Part shown: in pieces, positions 8,191 to 16,788 of the stretch
How the letters are laid out: the number at the start of each line of letters is the position of its first letter
Position numbering within the stretch: the stretch's first letter is position 1
NCBI GenBank assembly: GCA_031265515.1
Contig: JAISCN010000006.1
Span: forward strand, 1 to 41,527
DNA: 41,527 nt
Source of the DNA: Clostridiales bacterium
GTDB taxonomy: Bacteria > Bacillota > Clostridia > Lachnospirales > CAMVHY01
Reading direction: 5' to 3'
Translations under genes and position numbers: made by a program
Notes under the pieces: model-generated
The model's database searches: none
What the model saw: only the letters and a program-made list of their open reading frames with translations
What the model was told of the DNA's origin: nothing

Positions 8191-10971
8191 ATGTCACAAA
8201 ATTTTGAGCTGATTTACGAAGATAATAGCAGTTTAATTGATTCTATAGTAAATAAATATAGACACGTAACAGGAGCAGAATTAATTTTTATAAAAAATAA
8301 AGATAAAAATAAAGTTTTTTCTGTAGCGTTTAAAACATTACCGGAAAATGACTATGGAATTGCGCATATTTTAGAACACTGTGTTTTATGCGGATCTAGG
8401 AGATTTGATTTAAAAGATACTTTTAATGAATTAGCTTCGTGTTCTCTATTTAGTTATTTAAACGCTATGACATTTAAAGATAAAACAGTTTATCCTATAG
8501 CTAGTATTTACGAACAAGAATTTAAAAAATTAACAGAAGTTTATTTAGATGCCGTCTATAATCCAAACTTAAGACTCGAAACATTTTTACATGAAGCGTG
8601 GCATTATGAAATAAATAGCAATAACACGAGAGTTAATGGTGTTGTTTATAGTGAAATGAAATCGGCATTTTCGAATCCTATACGAGAAATAAGATCTTCT
8701 TTAAATAAAAAACTCTTTCCTGATAGCATATATCAATATGAATCATCAGGAGTTCCAGAAGAAGTCTTAAAATCAAGTCACAACGATTTAATAAATTTTC
8801 ATAAAAAATATTATTGTGCATCAAACAGTTTTATCTATTTGTATGGCGATATAAATGACATAGAATATTATTTAAAATGTTTTGATTTTTATTTGAATTC
8901 TCATAATTTTAATCGTAAAAAAATCGAAATTAAAACTCAAAAGCCTTTAGAAGAACCAGTTGTTTTTACACGAACTTATGATTTTGCGGGCGCGCGTAAA
9001 AATTTTTATGGTGCTGGATATGTAACAGGAAATATTTTGGATTTAGAATTGCTAACTAGTGTTGCTATACTTAATTCTTATCTATCAAGAACAGCAAACG
9101 CGCCTCTTAAAAAGTTTTTGCCTTCGGTTAAAATTTATTTTGAATCAGAAATTCTTCAGCCTATTTATTTTATTTTAAGCGAAAATTTTAATGGTTCTAC
9201 AGAAAAATTTAAAAATATGCTCGATAAAATATTCGAGAGTATAGCATCTCAAGATTTAAACAAAATTTTAATTGAATCTTGTATAAATAATTTTGAATTT
9301 GATTTGCGCATTATGGAAAGTCAAAATAGACCAAAAGGGTTAGTAATAAATCTTTTGATACTGGATGATTGGATTCATGGCGGAAATATTTTAAGTAGAT
9401 TAGATAGAATAAAAATTTTGGATAATTTGCGAGAAAAACTAAATAGTAATTATTTTAATAATATAATAAAAAAATGCTTTGTTGATAACAACCACGCGGC
9501 ATTTATATGTTTAATGCCAAATAATAGAAAAGTATTTGATGTCAATCCAGAGAGAAAAGATATAGACAATTATAGACTTATGAAAGATTTTATAAATACT
9601 CCAGAAAAAAATACAAAAAACATAAAATTAGCCAACATAGAAAAAATTGATGACAAAAATAATTTTCTATATATCAAAGATAGATCTAAAAACGATATTA
9701 AAATTTTCCATTTAGATATCGATTCTAACGATATTATATATATCAATATTGGTTTTAAAACTGATAGCGTTCCTGAAAATTTATTAGGATATCTAGAAAT
9801 TTTGAAAGAAACTTTAGTTTTTTTATCGCTAGAAAAAATTCATGGCGAAAATGTTTTAACAATCATGAATAACATAGGAAATATAAAAATTGATTTCGAT
9901 ACATTTTCTAAGGATAACAAAAATTTTACGCCTATGTTGATAATAAGAATTAAAACTTTATCCAAAAATATCAATGATATTTTTAATATATTAGATAAAA
10001 TTCTAAATTCTAGCAATATTGGTTCTCGAGATATAATAAAAAAAGTGTTAATACAGAAACTTTTTTTAATGTCAAATTTTTTTATTTCGAAACCAGTTGC
10101 TATTGCTAGACAAAATGCAGTCGCTTATTTTTCTCAAGAATGTAAATATAGAGAATTAGTCAATGGAACTAATTTTTATTTGTCGCTTAAAAAAATTTTT
10201 TCTTCTTTTGATGAAACATATGACAACATAGTCGAAAATATAAATATAATTTTAAATTTAATTATTGACCGTAATAACGCAATTTCTCATATTACATGTG
10301 ATAATAATATTTTTAATAAAATACACGATAAAATTTATGAGTTGATATCCAAGTTAGATGCTAAAGATTACGAAAAGAAATTAAAATTAAAACTAAATAA
10401 TATCGCATCGAATCAAGCATTTTTTACAACTTCAAGTATAAACACAAATTCTTTAGCATTGCAAAGTAATAACGATAGAGCATCAGGCAAACATTTGGTT
10501 TTAGAAAGCTTTTTAAATAAAAATTATTTAATTCAAGAAATAAGAGTTAATGGCGGAGCATATGATAGCGCATGTAAATTTAAAAACAATATATTATTTT
10601 TTTATTCTTATGCTGATCCTAATATTAAAGAAACTTTTGAAAAATTTAAGCTCAGTTTGAATTATGTTGCAGAAAAAAATTTTAGCGAGAAAGATTTAAA
10701 AAAAGCAATAATAGGAACTATTAATGCCTTAGATAAACCTAAAACAATTGAGAATCAGGCGTATATATCTTTTTCGCAATGCGTATCTGAAACAACTAAA
10801 GAAAATATAGAACTAACCCGTAAAGAAGTAATTTCAAGCAACTTACAAGAAATAAAAGAAATTTCTTTTGAAATATTTAAAAACTCGAACGAAGCAAAAT
10901 ATTGTACGATTGGTTCTCGCGAAAAAATTCTTGAAAATAGCAAATTATTTAGTCAGATAACAAAAATATAA
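8191..10971 (+). CDS. M16C metalloprotease (presequence-protease/insulinase-like)
   Basis: HILEHCVLCGS (HxxEH) with downstream NGVVYSEMKSAF; ~926 aa. Confidence 0.92.
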   Translation: MSQNFELIYEDNSSLIDSIVNKYRHVTGAELIFIKNKDKNKVFSVAFKTLPENDYGIAHILEHCVLCGSRRFDLKDTFNELASCSLFSYLNAMTFKDKTVYPIASIYEQEFKKLTEVYLDAVYNPNLRLETFLHEAWHYEINSNNTRVNGVVYSEMKSAFSNPIREIRSSLNKKLFPDSIYQYESSGVPEEVLKSSHNDLINFHKKYYCASNSFIYLYGDINDIEYYLKCFDFYLNSHNFNRKKIEIKTQKPLEEPVVFTRTYDFAGARKNFYGAGYVTGNILDLELLTSVAILNSYLSRTANAPLKKFLPSVKIYFESEILQPIYFILSENFNGSTEKFKNMLDKIFESIASQDLNKILIESCINNFEFDLRIMESQNRPKGLVINLLILDDWIHGGNILSRLDRIKILDNLREKLNSNYFNNIIKKCFVDNNHAAFICLMPNNRKVFDVNPERKDIDNYRLMKDFINTPEKNTKNIKLANIEKIDDKNNFLYIKDRSKNDIKIFHLDIDSNDIIYINIGFKTDSVPENLLGYLEILKETLVFLSLEKIHGENVLTIMNNIGNIKIDFDTFSKDNKNFTPMLIIRIKTLSKNINDIFNILDKILNSSNIGSRDIIKKVLIQKLFLMSNFFISKPVAIARQNAVAYFSQECKYRELVNGTNFYLSLKKIFSSFDETYDNIVENINIILNLIIDRNNAISHITCDNNIFNKIHDKIYELISKLDAKDYEKKLKLKLNNIASNQAFFTTSSINTNSLALQSNNDRASGKHLVLESFLNKNYLIQEIRVNGGAYDSACKFKNNILFFYSYADPNIKETFEKFKLSLNYVAEKNFSEKDLKKAIIGTINALDKPKTIENQAYISFSQCVSETTKENIELTRKEVISSNLQEIKEISFEIFKNSNEAKYCTIGSREKILENSKLFSQITKI

Positions 10972-10981
10972 TAAAAAATTT

Positions 10982-11545
10982 TTATTTTTTTAAGATCACT
11001 ATTTTATTTTTTATATTTTTTTCTAAAATAACAGTCTCGAAATTTTTGTTTTTATGAATAATTTTTACTTCTAGTATTTTATCTATGGAATTAAAACTTA
11101 CGCTAACACTATCAAAACCGCGCGCTAGTTCATTTTTTTCACCAAATCTAATCATTTGTTTTGATTTGTCAAAATAAAAAGCATGTCCATTTTCGTTATT
11201 ATTATCGCTATCAAAAAATAATTTCAAGAAGCCATTTTGCTGATCACTTTCGGATATTTCTATTTTCTTTGATCTATCTAATTGTCTATCTAAAAAAACG
11301 TAAGCTAATTTTATATTTTCAAGAGATTCATAAAAATTATTTGTTTTACTATCAAATGATAAAAAATTAGAAAGCATAAAAAATAAATATGATAACAGCA
11401 AACCAAATAACAATATGCTTATCAAAACTTCTAAGAATACATAACCGTTTTTGATAAAGTTTTTATTATTATAGTTATTTTTTTTATCTAATATAAATTT
11501 TTTAAAATTTATCAACATCTTTTTGCAGCGATACAAATACCTCAT
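10982..11545 (-). CDS. Type IV pilin-like/pseudopilin protein
   Basis: Prepilin N-terminus KNG|YVFLEVLISILLFGLLLSYLFFML with Glu+5. Confidence 0.75.
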   Translation of the reverse strand: MRYLYRCKKMLINFKKFILDKKNNYNNKNFIKNGYVFLEVLISILLFGLLLSYLFFMLSNFLSFDSKTNNFYESLENIKLAYVFLDRQLDRSKKIEISESDQQNGFLKLFFDSDNNNENGHAFYFDKSKQMIRFGEKNELARGFDSVSVSFNSIDKILEVKIIHKNKNFETVILEKNIKNKIVILKK

Positions 11546-11589
11546 AATATGACATGATATTATACATCAATACTAAACAATAATATCAA

Positions 11590-12687
11590 ATGGTGAATAA
11601 ATTGTTGAAAGAGTCCGAAAAAGCCAATGCAAGATATAATATGAATTTACTGGATGGTTTTATAAAAGGAGGTTGAGATAAGTTACGTATTTCTTTAAGA
11701 AATAAAATAGGAATCGATGAAGTATCACTGTACGTAGCATTATCTCAAATTAATTTTGAAGAAATTTGCGGAATTTTTAATTTAAATCCAAATTCCATAA
11801 TCGCAAAATTTAAGTACGTTAATCTTTTAGTATATAAAATTTTGTCGCTGAAAATTTGCATAGAGTATAAAAATAAGAATTATATGAATTGGTTATTTTT
11901 TTGTAGGCAATATTTATTTTTTGCCAGTCCTGGCATTAATCTTTCGTGCGACAATAATTTTTCAGATGATTTGTTTCTAAAAATTATTTCAGTTCAAGAA
12001 TTTGAACAAAATGAATTGTTTGATATCCTTTCAAATATCGACTCTAAGAGAGTTGAATTTATGAAATCATATTTGACTATTGTGGATTTTTTAACTCATC
12101 AAAATACAGAACTAATATCATTTGAACATTCTATATATGTTATCGAGTTTATTTACAAAAATATGCTAGAACATAAAACTACGGAAATTGACTTAGAAAA
12201 TATTGAATCGATGATACAAAATCGATCTGAAGGAACACATTTCTATGATCTTACGAATGAATTTATGTCCTACATTAATCTGTTTATTTCTTCATTGATT
12301 TTTGTCTTAAAACTAGAAGAAGCTTATTATAGTTTGAGTCAACGCGCGATCAATGAAATTATTTCAAACTCGCTAAATTTTGACCCTTCAGAATATTGTT
12401 TTTTTAAAAAAATGCTGATAAGACGTAGATTTTATGAACAAGTACAAGAAATTTCTCTTGAGAAATTTAAAAATTTGACACCAAATTTACAAAATCTTTA
12501 CTATTCTAAAATATCTTTAAATGATGTTACATGGAATTTATATAATTATATTTTATTTATAGCATTGTGTTTTTTGTTTATTTTTCCAGGAATAATATAT
12601 CGAAATTATACTAATGATTTGATTAGAATTGAAATTAGAGACGATTGTATTTCTTCTAAAAGAAAATCTGGAGAATTACCTAGATAA
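11590..12687 (+). CDS. Putative member of the helical family with C-terminal TM; frame interrupted by TGA at 11674
   Basis: MVNKLLKESEKANARYNMNLLDGFIKGG*DKLRISLRNKIGIDEVSLYVALSQINFEEICGIF.. continuous in one frame apart from TGA; tracker start (11842, TTG) is internal to the open stretch. Confidence 0.5.
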
Positions 12688-12757
12688 GTCTTTTGTAAAA
12701 TTATTTAAAAATATTTGAATAAAATAAATTAATTTATAAATTTAATGTTGTGATTTT

Positions 12758-13186
12758 TTGAATATTTATAATCCCGAAGAAATGCAAAATTTTGCGATAA
12801 AAGTTGCAAATAAAAGTAAACGTGGAGATATTTTTTGTCTTGAAGGAGAACTCTCATCGGGAAAAACTTTTTTTGTTAAATCTTTCGCAAATTTTTTTGG
12901 GATTAAAAAAATTTCAAGCCCAACTTTTAGTTTTATAAATATTTATAGAAATAAAAAGGGTTTAGAAATCTATCATATGGATGCTTATAGAATAAAGAGT
13001 CACAATGAAGCTAATGATGTTGGTTTTGAAGATTATTTTTTTTCTAATGGAATTTGTTTTATAGAATGGGCAAGCAAAATTAAATATATTATTCCGGATT
13101 TTGCAACTTGGATTTATTTCGAAAAAAAATTAAATTTTAACGAATTTTTTAGAAGAGTTAAAATAATAACAAAAAACAAAAGTTAA
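12758..13186 (+). CDS. tsaE: tRNA threonylcarbamoyladenosine biosynthesis ATPase TsaE
   Basis: GDIFCLEGELSSGKT Walker A, SSPTFSFINIYRN, YHMDAYRI, FIEWASK. Confidence 0.88.
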   Translation: MNIYNPEEMQNFAIKVANKSKRGDIFCLEGELSSGKTFFVKSFANFFGIKKISSPTFSFINIYRNKKGLEIYHMDAYRIKSHNEANDVGFEDYFFSNGICFIEWASKIKYIIPDFATWIYFEKKLNFNEFFRRVKIITKNKS

Positions 13187-13192
13187 TATTGT

Positions 13193-13690
13193 TTATTTAA
13201 TATTTATCTTTTTATTTATATTTTTTATCAAAACTCGTCCGGTTGCTGGAAGTATAGTCATATTAAGTTCGAAATTTTTGCTGTTCAAAGTTAGTGTACA
13301 TGAATTAAAACCCGTTCCATATTGTGTATAACCAGTTATTTTGTTTTTTGCATTAGTATCTAACGTTATATTTTTTCTTAAATAAACTTCTTCTGTTTTT
13401 AAAATGTTTTTATCATAGTTATAAGATCGTATTTCGTATTTATCGTTATATAAAAAAACATCATGTTTTAAATTTTTTTCTACTGAATCAAACTGAATCT
13501 TTCTTAAATTGTTTTTTAATGCAATTGCATTTCTAATCAGTTCTGATCTTTCGTAAAATCTAAAATTATTGTTAACAATTAAATTAAACAATAAAATAAT
13601 AGACAACGATATCAACACTTCTATAACAGAAAAACCGTTATATATTTTTTTACTCTTTATATTAATTTTTATATTAATTTTATTTTTCAT
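13193..13690 (-). CDS. Type IV pilin-like/pseudopilin protein
   Basis: NG|FSVIEVLISLSIILLFNLIV prepilin signature. Confidence 0.75.
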   Translation of the reverse strand: MKNKINIKINIKSKKIYNGFSVIEVLISLSIILLFNLIVNNNFRFYERSELIRNAIALKNNLRKIQFDSVEKNLKHDVFLYNDKYEIRSYNYDKNILKTEEVYLRKNITLDTNAKNKITGYTQYGTGFNSCTLTLNSKNFELNMTILPATGRVLIKNINKKINIK

Positions 13691-13856
13691 ATAAAAATAT
13701 TAAACTTATTTACGTTGTTGATATATTCGTTCTACATATTAATCGTATAAGATAATTTTATTTTTGTTTATAAATATATTAAACTAATCTTGATTATTAT
13801 TTATTTTATTTATGCAGTTGATATTGTGATAGTATATTTTTTACTATAATAGTGTT

Positions 13857-13929
13857 GCACTTTTAGCTCAGCAGGTAGAGCAACTGACTCTTAATCAGCA
13901 GGTCCAGGGTTCGAGTCCCTGAAAGTGCA
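13857..13929 (+). tRNA. tRNA-Lys (anticodon CTT)
   Basis: Acceptor GCACTTT/AAAGTGC, D-stem GCTC/GAGC, anticodon loop CTCTTAA, T arm CAGGG-TTCGAGT-CCCTG, discriminator A; CCA not encoded. Confidence 0.93.
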
Positions 13930-13959
13930 TTCTGTATTTTTTGTTTTAGGTGATTTTTT

Positions 13960-14646
13960 TTGGAAAGAGATCGAGTTAAAATTATAGGAATCTTTGTTTC
14001 AATATTTTTAGTATTGTGCGGTTATTATTATTTTACTAAAAGACACGAAACAAATAAAAAGATAAATATAAATAAAGCACAAGAAGAAAAAATAAAATCA
14101 GAAAATATTGAAGAATATAAACAAGATGTCGTGAATAAGAAAAAAACTGGTATATATTATCAAGTGCATGTTGCTGGAGCTGTTAATAAACCTGGTGTTT
14201 ATACTCTTGATAGTTCAGATAGAGTAGTTAATGCAATAGAAATGGCTGGTGGTGCAACAGATCAGGCTGATTTAGATAAAATAAATTTGGCTGAAAAAAT
14301 AAAAGACGGACAAAAAATAAAAGTTCCAACTTACAGCGAAAAAACGGATTCAGACGAATTTAATTTTAATAATTATAAGCTTAATGATAGCGGATTAAGT
14401 AAAAATATTAGAGAGTCAATGTTATCAAGTGATGATAATAATAAAATTAAAAAAAAACTTAATATAAACACTGCGACATCAAAAGAACTAGAAAATTTAC
14501 CCGGAATTGGTTCTGTAATAGCTGATAATATAATAAAATTTAGAGAAAACAACGGTGAATTTTCATCAATAAGTGAACTCAAATCAGTTGCTCGAGTTGG
14601 CGATAAAACTTTTTATAAAATTCAAGATTTAATAACAGTTGACTGA
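13960..14646 (+). CDS. comEA: ComEA-family DNA-binding protein (SLBB + helix-hairpin-helix)
   Basis: VHVAGAVNKPGVYTL..; LNINTATSKELENLPGIGSVIADNIIKFRENNGEFSSISEL. Confidence 0.9.
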   Translation: MERDRVKIIGIFVSIFLVLCGYYYFTKRHETNKKININKAQEEKIKSENIEEYKQDVVNKKKTGIYYQVHVAGAVNKPGVYTLDSSDRVVNAIEMAGGATDQADLDKINLAEKIKDGQKIKVPTYSEKTDSDEFNFNNYKLNDSGLSKNIRESMLSSDDNNKIKKKLNINTATSKELENLPGIGSVIADNIIKFRENNGEFSSISELKSVARVGDKTFYKIQDLITVD

Positions 14647-14707
14647 TTTTTAAAACATAATAAAATTACTCTTAGTTGTTGTATATAATTTGACAGAGAG
14701 ATGATTT

Positions 14708-15139
14708 GTGGTGTCTGAATTCTTTCAAGAAAAAACAAAGGATAACGAAAACAAAAATAATTCTGAGAAAAAATCAAATGAAAACGATTTAAAAACAAAA
14801 GTATTCAGAAAACAAGTCAGAAAAAAAATAAAAAAATTATTAAAAAGAGAAAAAGAAAAGTTAGTCAGAAAAAGAAATAATTTAGTAACAAAAGCAGTAG
14901 TTAACGTTTTAAAACTTGGTGAGCATTTCAAATGCAATAAGCATTTGGGTATAGATATAAGTACTTTTGCTAATAATCATAATATAACAGAATTTTGTTT
15001 GGGACGTGGTATTATTTTTAATTCTTTAAAAATGCAAGCTAAAAGCAGATCAAAGTTAGTTAACGAAATGTACGAACTCAACGCAAAACTAGAAAAATAT
15101 GGCATCGAAGGTGCAAGTAGAGAATCCGCTGCAAGATAG
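14708..15139 (+). CDS. Charged protein of unknown function
   Basis: 143 aa, GTG start, Lys/Glu-rich N-terminal half. Confidence 0.55.
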   Translation: MVSEFFQEKTKDNENKNNSEKKSNENDLKTKVFRKQVRKKIKKLLKREKEKLVRKRNNLVTKAVVNVLKLGEHFKCNKHLGIDISTFANNHNITEFCLGRGIIFNSLKMQAKSRSKLVNEMYELNAKLEKYGIEGASRESAAR

Positions 15140-15208
15140 CTATCTATAATTTAAATTTAAAAGTAATTTTTTATAAAATCATAAATAAATTTATTCTGGT
15201 GATATTTT

Positions 15209-16012
15209 TTGATAATAATCTCCGGAAGTAAGTTTAGACTAAAAATTTATCTATTGATTTTAGCTTTTGCATTTGTTGCTCCGTTTCTTGTAAAGAGTCT
15301 ATTTGCTAACGTCGATGAAGTTGTTGTTAACTCTCCGTGCTATATCGCTCTGATAATAGACGACTTTGGAAATAAAAGTCATGGCACTCAAGAATTTTTA
15401 GACCTTGAAATAAAATATACAGCAGCAGTTATGCCTGGACTTTTATTCACAAAAGATGATTGTGAAAAACTTATATCTAAAAATAAAGAAATTATTTTGC
15501 ATATGCCTATGGAACCTCATTATGGAAAAAAGTCATGGCTCGGAGAAAAAGCTTTGACCAGTGATCTTAGTGATGAAAAAATAAAAAAAAATATTATAGA
15601 GAGTTTAAAAGATATTAGATATGCAATCGGAATGAACAACCACATGGGATCAAAAATTATGGAAAATAAACACGTGTTGGATATTGTTTTTAAAGTAGCT
15701 AACGAAAACAAATTAATTTTTGTAGACAGTGTTACAACATCTAAATCAAAAGCACGCGAGATAGCAGAAAAATATAACGTAAAATTTTTTAAGCGTGATA
15801 TTTTTATCGACGCAAATAGCGTATATCAAGTAGAAAAAAATTTAAAAAAAGCGATAAAGACCGCGTTGAGTAAAAAATATTGTATAGCAATAGGCCATGT
15901 CGGACCAGCTGGCGGAAAAACTACGGCTATAGCGATTAAAAATATTTGCGAAAAATTTAAAAATACACCGCTTAGATTTATTACTATCACAGAACTGGCT
16001 GAACTATTTTGA
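15209..16012 (+). CDS. Divergent polysaccharide deacetylase family protein
   Basis: IALIIDDFGN.., AVMPGL, LHMPMEP, GMNNHMGSKIMEN, FVDSVTT, GHVGP. Confidence 0.88.
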   Translation: MIIISGSKFRLKIYLLILAFAFVAPFLVKSLFANVDEVVVNSPCYIALIIDDFGNKSHGTQEFLDLEIKYTAAVMPGLLFTKDDCEKLISKNKEIILHMPMEPHYGKKSWLGEKALTSDLSDEKIKKNIIESLKDIRYAIGMNNHMGSKIMENKHVLDIVFKVANENKLIFVDSVTTSKSKAREIAEKYNVKFFKRDIFIDANSVYQVEKNLKKAIKTALSKKYCIAIGHVGPAGGKTTAIAIKNICEKFKNTPLRFITITELAELF

Positions 16013-16053
16013 TTATATAGAATATATTATAAAAAAATAAAGTTGAGGATCAA

Positions 16054-16305
16054 ATGAACTACGAAATTCTTTACACTCTCGAAGAACTTTTGCATGAATT
16101 TATCGTCTATTATCATGACAAAAACAATAAATCTATCGTAAAAAATTACGATGATTTAAATAATAATTTATTAAATATCAGCAAAGATAATAATAAAATA
16201 TTTAAAAATCTTCCAAAACCAGAAAATAAAAGTTGTGACTTAGAAAAAATTATAAACAAAATAGAAAATCTTCCATTTGTTTCAGAGTTGAAAAAAAATC
16301 TATGA
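16054..16305 (+). CDS. Small hypothetical protein
   Basis: 83-aa ORF with GAGGA upstream of ATG. Confidence 0.45.
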   Translation: MNYEILYTLEELLHEFIVYYHDKNNKSIVKNYDDLNNNLLNISKDNNKIFKNLPKPENKSCDLEKIINKIENLPFVSELKKNL

Positions 16306-16779
16306 TCTACTTACACAACAGATTGCTTGCGCACTAGCTCCTAAATTCTTTCCTATAAAGCCAAGTCCTTCCTGAGTTGTAGCTTTTATATTTAAAGCAT
16401 TAATATTGATTTTTAAAACACTACTAATATTTTTTTTCATTGAATCTATATAACTGCTAATTTTTGGTTTGTCTAGAATGACCACAGAATCTATGTTATT
16501 TATTCTAAATTTTTTTTCGATCAAAATTCTATTAGTAAAATCTAAAAGTTTTAGACTTGATATATTTTTAAATTTATAATCACTATCAGGAAAATTTTTT
16601 CCAATGTCGCCTTCTGCAATTGCTCCCAAAATAGAGTCAATAATAGCATGAGTTAAAACATCGGCATCAGAATGACCAAGTAAACCAAAATTGTTTTTAA
16701 TCTCAACACCACCAATAATTAATTTTCTGTTCTCTACAAATCTATGAGTATCGTAACCAATTCCTATTGATATACTCAT
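16300..16779 (-). CDS. ispF: 2-C-methyl-D-erythritol 2,4-cyclodiphosphate synthase
   Basis: GIGYDTHRF, GLLGHSDADVLTHAIIDSILGA, DIGKNFPDSD. Confidence 0.95.
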   Translation of the reverse strand: MSISIGIGYDTHRFVENRKLIIGGVEIKNNFGLLGHSDADVLTHAIIDSILGAIAEGDIGKNFPDSDYKFKNISSLKLLDFTNRILIEKKFRINNIDSVVILDKPKISSYIDSMKKNISSVLKININALNIKATTQEGLGFIGKNLGASAQAICCVSRS

Positions 16780-16788
16780 ATTATTTAA

